From Bromus sterilis (Eukaryota; Streptophyta; Magnoliopsida; Poales; Poaceae): a stretch of 64,000 bases of DNA. The notes beneath the pieces were generated by a model. That model searched no databases and was not told the origin of the DNA. It worked only from the letters and a program-made list of their open reading frames with translations. The first letter of the stretch is position 1; each line of letters begins with the position of its first letter. Below, piece after piece: positions 11,786-23,361 of this stretch. The stretch covers positions 120,573,001-120,637,000 of the forward strand of contig OX465598.1 in the NCBI GenBank assembly GCA_950022295.1, given 5' to 3'. Made by a program: the position numbers and the translations under genes.

Positions 11786-12316
11786 TATTCGGGGATTATT
11801 CAGACCCGACAGTATTAGTGAGGAGTTCTCCAGAACAAGAATACTGAAGCCGGAAGATGGGACGACTCTACAGAAGAAAAGGCCCAGGAAGGATTGGGCC
11901 TACGGACCGCATCATACTAAAAGATGAAGCCTGACGTCGAAGGAAGGGGCCAACTTACCTTGGAGGGTAAGAAAACCGCCAAGAGTTAGATCAGAACTAC
12001 ATCCTCGTATATTAGTCGGGCTCACTATAAACCCTAGGACCCGGCGTGTATATAAGACGAGTCCCTGGGACGCCCAAAGGCGAACAAGAATAGAACCTCT
12101 CGAGGCATATGAGGCAATTCCGCACCCTTGTAATCGAGATCTCCACCATATAATACAGTAAAGCAAGAAGTAGGTCTTTACCTCATCGAGGGGCCGAACC
12201 TGGGTAAGTCCCTCATGTGTCTCTCTAGATCGACTCTTCCTCCTCGTATCCACTCGTAGCAAAGGCATTGAATTAAATTCTCCAATGACGACATCTGTCG
12301 TGATTTTCTCACGACA
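11786..12316 (+). mobile_element. 3' LTR of the decayed Tat-like element
   Basis: It is preceded by the polypurine motif TTAGGGGCTAC, as in element C (CTCGGGGGCTAC). It has a TATA box and ends in TTTTCTCACGACA, comparable with the CTCGACA end of element C. The start reads TATTCGGGG, so the usual TG appears mutated. Its position, downstream of an antisense gene, repeats the layout of element C and supports reading 5981-12316 as the 3' half of one element. Confidence 0.6.
12049..12055 (+). promoter_or_regulatory. LTR TATA box
   Basis: GTGTATATAAGACGAG lies in the middle of the LTR at 11786-12316, the normal U3/R position. Confidence 0.6.
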
Positions 12317-12329
12317 GTCCACCCGCGCC

Positions 12330-12547
12330 ACTCTCTGAACTCGTTGGGAGTAAGTTAGTTGTGTCTGTGTGCATAGGTCAAGTAATTTCTAAGCGCCAGG
12401 GAAGTTACTAGCCACCTAGTTGTCGTCTCAGGAATCCTCCTGGTTCGATAAACCTTACGACTCCCACGTAAGGAAACTTGCTCCTATCTACGTCATAAAC
12501 CTTCCACTTAGGGTAACCAACGAGGAGGTGATATCTAGTAGCCATCA
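12330..12547 (+). mobile_element. 3' end of a TGATACGTC-family LTR (forward)
   Basis: It contains GTTTGATAAACC-type sequence (CTGGTTCGATAAACCTTACG) and the family end CCACTTAGGGTAACCAACGA, finishing in AGTAGCCATCA. It matches 4380-4594. The rest of the LTR is missing on the left. Confidence 0.7.
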
Positions 12548-13999
12548 ACCTAGTTCAATGATATGACGATGTTTACGTTCTAGTGAGCCATTTTGTTGGT
12601 GTGCACGGGACATGATACATGTTGTTTGATGCCCACAATGCGAAAGAAAGAGTTGAATTTTTCATACTCTTCTCCCCGATCACACTAGACTGTGATGATT
12701 TCCTATCAAAGTGACATTCAACAAGATTATGAAATTCTTGGAAGATGGGAAACACTTTAGACCTACACTTAGGCAAATAAATCCATGTGAATTTGCTAAT
12801 TATCAATAAAGCTAGCAAAGTATTTGTTTCTTCCAAAATAATCTCGAGCATGACCCCACACATCACTAAAAATAAGTTCCAAAGGAGCGTGAGAAACACT
12901 GTTTGATCTAGAATAAGGATGTTGGTGACTCTTTGCACACTAAAAGCATCACACGCTGACTCTTTATCATATCTACCTGACAAAAGAAGGTTGCTTTTAT
13001 TGACTAGTTTCTCAACTATAACTAACGAAGGCAGTGTCCTAATCTTTGATGCCATCTTGTCAAGGAGGGCTTTATGGTAAAACAAACTTGATGCCGACTC
13101 TTTTGACTAAGTGATCCTGATGTGATGGGGTAAAGGCTGCCAATGCATCTACCGTGATGGAGAAGCTTCCTCGTTACCTGATCCTGTATGAGAAAATAAG
13201 TGGGGTGAGTTTCAAAGAAACATTGTTATCCTCTGTCAGGCGAGACATGGATGCAAGGTTTTTATTGGCTTGTGAAACATGAAGACCATATTTTAGAAGA
13301 AGATCAGAGACAAGGGAACTAATAGAAGCTCGACCAATATGATGAATGTTCATACCTCCACTGCCGCTAGCGGTGTGCACTTGATCATTGCCGAAATATT
13401 TTTCATGAACAACAAGCTTCTCGAGTTCACTTGTGATGTAACCAGTCGCGCTAGAATCAACATACCACACCGTGTTTTCTCCTTGTTCTCGGAGAGCAGC
13501 CGCCACATGACGCTCATCGGGGACAAAGTCATCGTCAAAGCGATGCCAACAGTCGATCACCTCATGGCTCGGTTTCCTTCAAAGTCGGCAACATTGGTAT
13601 CAAGTGTAGTAGCAGTAGTTGCTAGGACGTGGACCACCATTGTTTCTGTGCCCACGACCACCACCACCCCCTCTACCTTTGCCATTGCAGTTACCACCAC
13701 CTTCGTCGTGTCATGGATGATTTCCCCGACCAAGGCCACAAGAGGCAACATTGATAGATCATTAGTGGATGTTGTGGTTGTGAAGAAGGTTGATGCAGGC
13801 TTCAAACAAGAGTAGTTGGCTAAACAACTCCATTGGGGTGACAAACTAAAGCCGTGTCGTGAGAGCCGAGACTACGTAGTTGTACTCCATGCCGAGGCTC
13901 GTGACCACATGGTACACGACCTCATGATCGAAGAGAGGCGTCCTGAAGAGCATGCTTTTATCGCAGAGAGATTTGATCTGAGTGAGATAGTCCGCCATA
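12548..13999 (-). pseudogene. Copia gag-protease-integrase remnant
   Basis: The minus strand shows, in order, a gag piece (MADYLTQIKSLCDKSMLF, then VVYHVVTSLGMEYNYVVSAL, with a stop soon after), a Gly/Val-rich gag tail, a protease (ENTVWYVDSSATGYITSEL with the WYVDS active-site motif, then NDQVHTASGSG and IHHIG), and an integrase part with FTWIYLPKCRSKVFPIFQEF and HNLVECHFDRK. Frames change and stops intervene, and integrase ends at 12573. RT and RNase H are absent. The LTR at 14000 was inserted into the gag. It is not the same element as the Copia gag at 5390, which is on the other strand. Confidence 0.8.
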
Positions 14000-15300
14000 T
14001 GATACGTCCATTTTGCATCACTATTTTATATCATAATTTGCTCTTATACATTGATATATTTCATGTCATGATGCTTCCCTTATATTGTTTTTCCCTATTT
14101 TGCATGCTTTACAATTTCCTGAGATTATCTGTCAGAGTTAGGAAATAACCTGGAAAAGCACCTATCAAGTGGCCATACCTTAGCAACTCCAAACATCATG
14201 AAAATTTGGGAAACCGATTTTCCACATAAAAGACCCAGGGAGCCAGAAGATCTCCTGTAGGGGGGCTACCAGCAGATGAGGCCACCTAGGGGCGCAACCA
14301 CCCCCTAGCCGCGCCCTCTAGCCGCCTGGGATGTGGGCCCTACCTCTCGGGCTCCCCTTTGGCACACTTATACCCCCTGACCTAAAACTCATCGGGAGCC
14401 CGTTTGCACAATTCATCCACTGCCGCAGCGAAGCGGAAAACCAACAGAGAGAAGAAGAGCTCTCTAGCAGGCAGATCCTGCCGGGGAATACTCCCTCCCG
14501 GAGGGGGAGATCATCATTGTCATCACCACGGGCATCATCAGGATCATCATCAACATCATCTCCAATATCAACACCATCATCCCCTTCATCTCATCTCATC
14601 TCATCACACCATTGTAATTAGGATTGTATCTTATGCTATTCATTGGGATCACTTTACCTATGTTGATTACCTTGTTGTAGTTGATGCTATTAAGTTTTAT
14701 CATTGAATCCTTGTTATGAACATACTGTTTTCCATATATTTATCACCTATGATCATATGATCTCTTTTATGTTTTATGAGTAGTTCTTGAGGACATGAGA
14801 AAAGTCTTCTTGCAAGTAGTCATATTATGTTAAGTAATATTTGTTGGTTTGATATTTTGTGGTGCTATTCTTCTAGTGGTGCTATGTGAACGTTGACTAC
14901 ATGGTACTTCTTTTATGGGCCTAGATGAATGCATTGTGTATTAAGTTTACTTATGATGGGTTGCTAGAGTGACAGAAACCTGAACTCTAGTTTGCAAACT
15001 TTACATAAGAGAGTGTAGGATCCTAGAGTTTATAGCTACGGTTAGATTTATCTTAATTACTTTCTTGTAGTTGCGGATTATTGCAAGCGGTTTAACTACA
15101 AATTGCCTTTTTTATGTGACTGTGCACTAGCATAGGTTCACACACACAACACTTATCAAAGAGTGAATGTTTGACTAAACAAAACTTCCGTATGTCCTTA
15201 AGAACGCTTTAGTCTTTATAAGTAACATCTTCGGCTTGTCCTTTGTGCTAAGAAAGGATTGAGCCACATGCTGCACTTTATTGTATTTTACTTTTAGTAA
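14000..15300 (+). mobile_element. LTR of a second TGATACGTC family
   Basis: It starts with TGATACGTCCATTTTGCATC inside the Copia gag and runs into TTGAGCCACATGCTGCACTT, which I recall as lying near the 3' end of such LTRs. It shares the start with the other family but diverges quickly. It contains CATCAT/CACCAT-rich repeats near 14510-14600. The last ~200 bases, including the CATCA end, are not present. No internal domain follows. Confidence 0.6.
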
Positions 15301-15783
15301 AGTAAGGATAAAGTCACCATGCATAATCTCTCCAGTTGAACGAAGCCCCCCAAGTTTGTTGCTATTTGGCTACATTCAAGACATGTTGCATAATCTTGAC
15401 AGCCCAGCTAGAATGAAAACCTATCTTCAACATCATCAATTTCAGACAATTTTATTATACTATGTCGTATGCTTCGAACGTATAATGTTTCAAGGCGTAT
15501 TCACGAAAAAATAATATGCCATTTTCTTGCTTCTCGGTCGCTTCATAAAATGTAAGCATCTTTTAGATCGTTATAACACTGTCAGTAATCATCACGAACC
15601 TATTTATCATGTGCTTATTCCACCATTGCCTATCCGCTCGATCAGCCCTTGACGAAGAACATATCTGCGTCTTTTTATGAGGACAAGAAAGTATCTCCCG
15701 TTTTCTTTCTTTGAGACAAAGAAGAAAATCTCTGCGTTTTTTTAGGGAAAGAAATCTCTGCGTGGGTAGTCTTTTTCGAAATC
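15301..15783. other. No recognisable feature
   Basis: AT-rich sequence between an LTR remnant and the inverted-repeat element at 15784. The only structure seen is a short duplicated AAATCTCTGCGT motif near 15730-15760. No gene is supported. Confidence 0.4.
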
Positions 15784-16343
15784 ACTAGTTCAAGAGTACT
15801 CGTTGCAACGAGCACCGCGTTTCCTCCGCGCGCGTCAAGTGGCGCGCTCTGGCGCTTTTCCATTTTTTCTGTTTTTTAGAGGCACAAGTGCCTTTCGCGG
15901 AGGCACGATAATGCTTCTCGTAGAGCCACGATGGTGCCTCTCACGGAGGCACGATAATGCCTTTTTCACGTTTTTTCTGTTTTTCTTGTTTTAGAGGCAC
16001 GAGTGCCTCAAAAAAGGAGGCACGAGCGCCTCAAAAAAGAGGCACGAGTGCCTTGTTTGTCTGTTTTTCCTGTTTTTAGAGGCACGAGTGCCTCCAAAAA
16101 AGAGGCACGAGTGCCTTGAAAAAAGAGGCACGAGGCACGACTCGTGCCTCTTTTTTTTTGATTTTTTTTTCGCCAAAACGTATAGAAAAAACGTGCGAAA
16201 ACCGGAAAAGTCGAAAAAACCAATTTTAAACATCAAAAACGCGTACACAAAAATAAAAAAACGAAATTCCAAGAAAACGCTGTGAGCATGACACGTGGCG
16301 CTGTTCGTTGGACCGGGCCGCGAACGAGTACTCTAAAACTAGT
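15784..16343. mobile_element. Inverted-repeat element with GAGGCACG hairpin repeats
   Basis: The ends are inverted copies: 15784-15804 reads ACTAGTTCAAGAGTACTCGTT, and the reverse of 16323-16343 matches it at 19 of 21 positions. Inside (about 15875-16155) AGGCACGAGTGCCTC-type palindromes occur many times, spaced by A-runs, and end in a long T-run. I recall such 'gaggcacg' arrays from Triticeae Mutator-like or unclassified elements. No target duplication was found. It lies 540 bases upstream of the bromodomain gene's ATG, so in its promoter. Confidence 0.5.
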
Positions 16344-16884
16344 TGCTCTCAATCTTTTTTTGAGCAACGCTCTTCGTGTTTTGAAGACTTGGGCCGAGGA
16401 GGAGAAGTGCGCCCAGCCCAGTCCATAAAGCCACAAAGGCTCCCGAGATTTGCAATCCTCTTCTTCTTCCTCCTCCAGCCTCTCTATTATAGTCCTCTTC
16501 TTCCCCGATTCCTCCCCCAAATTCGTCGCCTCCCAGTTCCCGGTTTTTTGCTCCTCACAAACTCGTGCCGCCAACGGGACTCCACAACCCACTCCCACTG
16601 CTACTTCACTGCCGTGGATCGACCCTTCTTCTCCTTCTGCCGCTGACCGGTAAGGCACCCTAGCTCCTCTCTTCGCCGCGGCAGCGGGCCGTCCTCTCTC
16701 TGTATCTCCATCGCCTGGTTTTCTTGGATGCCATAGTAATCTAACCCACTCATCCATGCATCCATACAGGGTTTCTTCGATTAGGTCCTCCTAATTCAGT
16801 CCGCCGCGAGATCGATCCCCCCAGGGCGCGGCGCGGCTTATTTCCAAGAATTTTATCTTTGGGTGGTAGCAAGGGAAGGATAAG

Positions 16885-19800
16885 ATGAAGCGCAAGCGCG
16901 GAAGCAAGTCGGGCAAGAAGAGTTCTTCCAAAACCACCGCGACAGACTCTTCGTCGGCATCTCCGTCCAGCCCAAGCACCGAAGAGAGCATCCCAGCAGA
17001 GAATGCGCCAGTCTCGGACGTCACTCCGGCCGTGCCTGAACCATCTCCTCCTCCTGAACCAGAGAAGCCGAGCGTCCCTCCCCCACTTGCGGCCGCTGAT
17101 ATACCGTACGCCAAGCCAAAGGTGGGGGCAGTGTACGGCCGTGTCAAGTTGAAGTTCAAAAATTCCAAGACGTTAGAGGTCAACAACCATAGTTCGTCGG
17201 CACCACAGGCACTTGCTGATGCTGGTAAATCTCAGGCTGCTGCCCCTGAAGTGAGTAAGCAAGTTGCGACTGAAAAAGTTACTGCTGCATCATTGGATGC
17301 CCGGACAACCGATGGGAAGGAGTCAGAGTTGAGTGGTGCTGATAAGGATAAGGTGGCAAAGAAAGTAGGAAGCATAAAGATCGTGTCCACGGGAGTATCG
17401 TCTTCCGTACAAGATAACACCAAGGACAGGGAAGTTATTGATGTCGATGAAACTCTTCCCAATAAGCAGGAAACTGTTTTAGAAACCGAAGAAAGTGAGA
17501 ACGCATCAGAGCCCAAGAACTCACAAGAGTTGGAGATAAAGCAGTCTACCCTCGAATCTCGTCACGATGACAAAGAGTTAGCTGCTGCACTTGAAGTGAG
17601 TACAATTTAGCTCAACTTTACAGAATGCCTTCTGATTCTCCATATATCACAGGGTACAGATCTGAAATACATGAAACCCTTACTGAAATTCTTATTTGCT
17701 CTCAGGCTATTAAGAAGGTTATGAAGGTCGATGCAGCTGAGCCATTCAACGCCCCAGTGGATCCTATTGCTTTAGGAATACCTGTGAGTATTTTGTGGAA
17801 CTTTTCTTTCATTTCAAATCACCTGGACCTTTCGTAGGCTTCACACATAACTTAGTTGACTCCGCCCCTCATAAGTCTTGATGTCGTATGGTCACTTCCA
17901 CAGGATGTCTTCAGTGATCTAGTATCGACCACTTCCACTGAATTGGTTCAGATTTCTTGTCATGAGTAGGCAGTTTTCCATTTCACATGGTCTCGGTCTT
18001 TTTTTCTGCAATTATTCTTGGGTAACAATATTTTTGAATAAGTTGCTGCCCTATCTGTAATTCCATGGCCGAGTAAATAAAGCTGATGGTAATGCTAGGA
18101 ATATTTATCTCTAGCATACGTGGAAGCTCTGCCTAATTATATGATTATTTGGCTAAAACCTAGTCAGTCTTTCCTTGCTCACAAGATTAAGTTCTGAAGC
18201 CCAGTGTACTTGTTTTTCTTGAACATACTGAGAGAGTAAGAAAAAATTACCACAAGTGCAGATCACTTCCTCTGCAGTGTCTCAGATAGACTTCTGTAGC
18301 CACATGTCTTGTGACCATTGTTCTAACTACCTAAGAAACTAATTATATACTTCCTCTGTCCCAAATTATTTGTCGTAGATTTATTTTGATATGGATGTAA
18401 CTAGACTTAAAAACAAGTCTAGATACATCCATATCAAGACAAAACTAAGACAAGTAATGTGGGACAGAGGGAGTACATGCAAGCTCCTAAATCAACTTCT
18501 TACGGAAAACCCCTAAAAAACAACTTCTTATGGAAAATAATTCACTTTATTTGCATGTGATTTTTATTGCTCTCACACTTTACAAATTGTGTAGGATTAT
18601 CTTGATGTTATCGACACTCCTATGGATTTTGGCACAATATGTCAAGATTTAGAACGCGGCAACAAATATATGAATTCAGAGGATGTCTATAAGGATGTGC
18701 AATTTATATGGGATAACTGTACCAAGTATAACAGTAAAGGTGATTACATAATAGAGCTTATGAAACGGGTAAAGAAGGCCTTCATGAAAAATTGGCTGGC
18801 AGCAGACTTGTATTCTGATGGGCAGGAGAATGGTAAGTATTGGACAGATGACAGTTCAGAACTTGTCCTTGGTTAACACTTTCATCTTATATTTAACTTG
18901 CACCTGAGTTCTTTTCACTACCTGTTTCAAGTAGTTGTATATATTTAACATATTAGTAATGCTATTATACCACTTTCCTTCCACATTTCATTTTATTTGA
19001 AGTTTAACAATGTTGTATTTTCGTCTTTTGAGTTGTATATAGTTTTCTTTACCTGATCGGATATATGTGTTCATATATATGATCAGTATTACCTTAAATT
19101 TTAGGTGGCAATGACAACACTGGTGACGAGGATACTAAAGGTAGTTCAAAAAGCAAGTCTAAGCAAAAACGGCGTCGCCCAGGGTATGTAATTAGTCTTG
19201 TCTGCGGCCACCTACAAGTTTTCTTTATCTACTAGATCCTTGAAGGCGAGCGTTGCCGCGCCCGTCTATTTTCAATGTTCTATGATATTATTATTAATTT
19301 GTGTTGAAACGTAAAGTTTAAATATAAAAATAATAGAGTGCAAAGAATGCAGGAAGAAGATAATTATTTATGTTAAATATTTGGGCATACGAATCAAAGA
19401 TAAATATTTATGTTAACTCTCTAACGCAACCTAACATGTATGTCAATTTATGGCATGTGGACTAATAGAATTATACTTTAGTCTGTAGCAGGTTAGTTAT
19501 GTTATTTGCATATGTACAATAGTGCCGGTAACTGTAATTAACGTAAGCCGGTCCTTTTTACTCTGCGTATTAGATTTGTGTCAAGTCAAACTGTACAAAG
19601 TTTGACCAAATTTATATTAAAAAATATCAACATCTAAAACTTATATGCAGACTAAAAAGGACCGGAGGGAGTAATTGGTTAATATTTAATCCACTCACTT
19701 ACCAAAGATATTTTTTCTATTCATGAATAAATCTTGATAATATTGCAGTAGTTGTAATACCTGTGCACATAATTTTAGGAGTTCCCCTGTTTATTCTATT

Positions 19801-22800
19801 ACAAAAAATCTTTGGCATCCTTAGTTTCCGCTCTAACAAAAATGCATGAAACTTTACCGCTCTAACAACAGACGAAGCACAACTCAGAAACAGAAAGTAT
19901 TAGTACCTCTGTACCAGTAAGGCAGTAACAACAGCACAGGTAAATTAACGCTAGAGTACCTGTTAAAAGTAAATTAATACCAAATATAACATCATCAAAT
20001 CCTAGAAGATTAGTAGGATCCTCTTCGACAATAACATAGAAATAGAATATTTGACTTCGAAAAGGAAAACAGCAGCAGTAGCTAACAAGGACACCAAATA
20101 TTGCAGATTAGTGCAGTAGTATGTGTCAACAAACTTGAAGCTATCTCAATACAGAACTTTTTTCCATCGCCATCATATGAAATCTTGCCAAGGGAAGACA
20201 CTATGAGCACCTTACATAATTATCTCCACATTGCACCCACCAAATCCACCATATGCGCCCAATTCAGCTTCTAAATAAACCTCACCAAACCAGCAATAAG
20301 CAAGAAGACGCACCTCAGAGTACCACTCCCCAAAGTTGTCATCCTTCTTGTACGCCATCCCCAGTTTTGTCCCCTTCTTCACCTCCTTTTTCTTCCCTCA
20401 ATCCACGTACCAAGAAACAACCTTAGAGAACGCGAAGATCAAACATCAAAACTCAGATCCAGAGGAGTCAATAGCTCAAGAAGAAGACGAAGAGGAACAC
20501 CACCTCCACCTCCGCCTCCGCCCTTGTTGGTAGACATGGCTGGATCCCTGTCCACCGCTGCAGCACGAGCAGACGAAACACAAATCAGGATCACATAAGC
20601 TCGGAAAATATTCGTGAGGAGCAAGCAGGGAGGGATCTGGCTTGCTTGCCTGGATATGCTGCGGCTGGATAAGGAGGCTGCTGGAGCTCTAGGGTAGCCA
20701 TCATCTTCTCCTTCGTTAGGTTCATGATGCACAGCCATTTCCTTTTCCTTTTTGGATATCGCGAGGCACATGGACTTCCTTGCTCGATCTGGGTTAGGGG
20801 AGAGAAGCTCAGGGGAGGGGGGAGGATGGGGGCCCGGCGGTGTGGGAGAGGGTGGAGGTTGGGATGGGGAAGAGGGTGGAGGTCGCCGTGGGTGAGGCGT
20901 TTGTGGAGGAGAGGTCGGGGTGAGGGAGGAAGAAGACTAACGAATCGGGAGATTAAAAGGTCAAATCGGGTGGGCTTCTAAAACGCCGAAGCAACACAGT
21001 GCTGCCTTTTAGGCTACCGGAGTAGATGCCCATTAGGGCAGATAGGTAACGTGCATCTAACGGCCAGGAATGTTCAAAGCATTGAAATCAACGGTCCAAA
21101 TTGCTAAACGCGTGAGAGGGCTCGGATTAGGCTTGGTTATACTGTCCTAAATTCTAGAGGCTAGACTATCATGTGATATCAAGTCTTATGTGCTGTGGGT
21201 CATGCTTTTCAGAATTCATATTGACTAGGAAGTTTAAAGCACTGAAGTAATGAGATTGGACTGAACTAAGTAGCATATCATACTTGGAAAATATGATTTG
21301 GGCAGCATATCATCTATAAGACCTATTTGGCCACGTATAGTATCCTGTTAACTTTTATCAACTGGTGATATTGACTTCTATTGTTATTATTTGCTTTTTT
21401 TGGAACTAAAACATAACTAAAGTGTAAATTTTCCAGGATCATAACAGAGATATGCATATTTTCATTGAAGTTCTTACAGTTCTGTAGGGGCCATTATGCT
21501 ATTCTGTTTGTATTTTGGAATGAAATAAGTACAATCTCCTGACCTATGTGTTCATGCTGCAATTTTAGGTGAGGGGCATTGAACCATTGTTACCTCAAAT
21601 AGTTAGCTAAAGGATGAATTACCACCGATGGACACTAAGGATGCACATATTTTCCTTGGTTATTCCTGTTAGCTTAATATTATCTAACCGTGTCATGTTT
21701 GTGAAACTGAATATAACACATTGGCATGGTGGGTAGGTGTCAGGTGCACACATTTTTTTCCTTGATTGTTTTTGTTAGATGAATATTATTTAACAGGAAG
21801 GCGGAACACTTTCCAGTAGTCTTTCTAATGAACAGAAAGCACATTAGCTCAATATGTCCAGCTGCTGAATTTGTGGCTCTCTATACTATTATTCTACATT
21901 CTTATGTGATGTGTTTGAATACAGGAATGATCGACACAAAAATGATTGTGCATGTGCTGTTTGTCAAGTTACACGGCGCAAGAAGGAAAGGGATGAAATT
22001 TTGATTGTTGATAATGAAGCCCCTGTAGCAAATAATAACATTTCTGAAGAGCACAACACGGAGGTTAGTATCAACATCTGAATCCTTGGTTTCAGTTTCC
22101 ATTGCATTTTTTGTGTTCAATATGTATTGCCTTTTTGGGGCAAGGCTGTTTGTGTTGTGTAATGTATATTGGATCTATTTCTGTAGCTGCTTCCTTTTAT
22201 ATTTTAGTAAATACCACATCGTGCCCAGTAGAATTGCTGCTTCTGTTACTCTGTGTTTGTGTGTCTGTACACACCTCTTTGCCACATTGGGGACATACTT
22301 AAATGCTCCTGGTGTCATTTTGGTAACTATGTAACTGTCTGTGTGTGTTTACTTCATAGCTACTTGGCTTACTTTTATTCTCCGAATGTAAATTGTATTT
22401 CCAGCTATGTGAATCGTCTTCACCTTGAATGCTTGAACTAACTAGAGCTTTTGCACGCCAGGTAAACTTCAGTGCTAATAATCCTGGTAGTCAGGACACA
22501 GCCTCTAGTCAGGAGCAATCACGACATATTGATGTGTATAAAGCGACAGTGGAAGCAGAGGATGCAGATACTCAGAGGGAAGATCCTGGAAAACCCCTCA
22601 ATGATCCATCTCCTGACTATGAAGATGAGGGCTTCAGACATTACTCCGGGGAAAAGGAAGAGGATGAGTATAAAGATCTGAACAGTCAGGACGAGCATAC
22701 CTCCACTCAGCCTAATGATGGCTCAGTAGTTGGGCTTTACGACCAGAAGGTAATTTTAGCCAGGCTGTATCCGGGAAACTCGAACTTCTTTTTGTGTATG

Positions 22801-23361
22801 GTGTAGCAGTATTTGACAATATTGCTAGGACCAACATGGCAAAAAGGTTTATACTCGTCTTGTTAAGTGGTCGGTTTTTCAGCCTGTGTTCCTAGCTTGG
22901 TAGCTGAACCATCAAATTGTTCCCGACAACTAGTAATATATGGAAATATAACATTGACTTGTATTGCAATGTGCCTTTTGTCCCACTCACATGCTTTGTC
23001 TGTTCTTCTATTAGTGCATATTGCGCTGTTTCTACTGTACCCACATCAGATGTTAATAACTGGATGAGTAGGCATCATATTGGGTTAAAAGTCATTTCTG
23101 TATGCCTGTATTTTTTTTCTAAACTCAGTTTTTTTAATCTGATGACAGGCACAGAGTGAAACTGGGCAGGAGGTTGAAATGGAAGATTTGGCCATTCAAC
23201 AGGAAAACGAGTCATTCTTGCAACTCTGCAAGCGACTTTTCCCCAGCAAGCAGGGCTCGGCTTTCAGGGGCCGCCATTCTCTGTTCCGTCAGCAGCGCCG
23301 AGTGGTGGCATCAATGGACAGCCCCCTGCACGCTGCCATCACAGCGATAATGAAACGGTAG
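16885..23361 (+). CDS. Bromodomain-containing nuclear protein, seven exons
   Basis: Exons: 16885-17595, 17706-17783, 18595-18832, 19105-19183, 21925-22063, 22462-22749 and 23149-23361. All introns are GT-AG, phases agree and the product is 581 aa. Residues 1-237 are low-complexity with a basic start (KRKRGSKSGKK, likely nuclear signal) and a VYGRVKLKFKNSK motif. The bromodomain spans about 238-335: AEPFNAPVDPIALGIP in the ZA loop, DTPMDFGTI, and WDNCTKYNSKGD with the acetyl-lysine-contacting Asn at about 309. Exon 5 has a Cys-rich CACAVC motif before a basic patch, and the C-terminus (LCKRLFPSKQ..RGRHSLF..LHAAITAIMKR) is shared with plant homologues. It probably binds acetylated histones in the nucleus; partners are unknown. 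Intron 4 is 2.7 kb and holds transposon material. I am sure of the family, less of the exact orthologue. Confidence 0.9.
18350..18473. mobile_element. Stowaway MITE in intron 3 of the bromodomain gene
   Basis: 124 bases with inverted ends (CTTCCTCTGTCCCAAATTA and the reverse of GTGGGACAGAGGGAG) and a TA duplication on both sides. The interior folds back, with TATGGATGTAACTAGAC opposite GTCTAGATACATCCATA. Confidence 0.85.
19547..19671. mobile_element. Decayed Stowaway MITE in intron 4
   Basis: The right end GGACCGGAGGGAG is followed by TA. The left end keeps GCCGGTCCTTTTTACTCTGCG but has lost the outer CTCCCT. The interior carries CAAAGTTTGACCAAATTTAT, typical of these MITEs. Confidence 0.55.
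20314..20537 (-). pseudogene. Captured 5' fragment of a cytosolic prolyl-tRNA synthetase gene
   Basis: On the minus strand, within intron 4, an ATG at 20537 begins MSTNKGGGGGGGG. Downstream, RC-translation of about 20314-20395 reads KKKEVKKGTKLGMAYKKDDN followed by FGEWYSE and then a GT. This matches the start of plant prolyl-tRNA synthetase, where KKDDNFGEWYSE begins the catalytic core. The two parts are separated by a probable intron. No further synthetase sequence follows, so it is a fragment carried in by a mobile element. The boundaries of that element are unclear; 19232 (CTAGATCCTTGAAGGCGAGCG) may mark one side. Confidence 0.6.

Noticed and set aside
13339..13815. 158-aa plus-strand frame
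   Set aside because: It is the reverse of the Copia gag/protease remnant, whose motifs are on the minus strand.
20439..20771. 110-aa minus-strand frame taken as one protein
   Set aside because: Only the MSTNKGGGG part fits prolyl-tRNA synthetase. The rest reads across a probable intron and the 5' leader.
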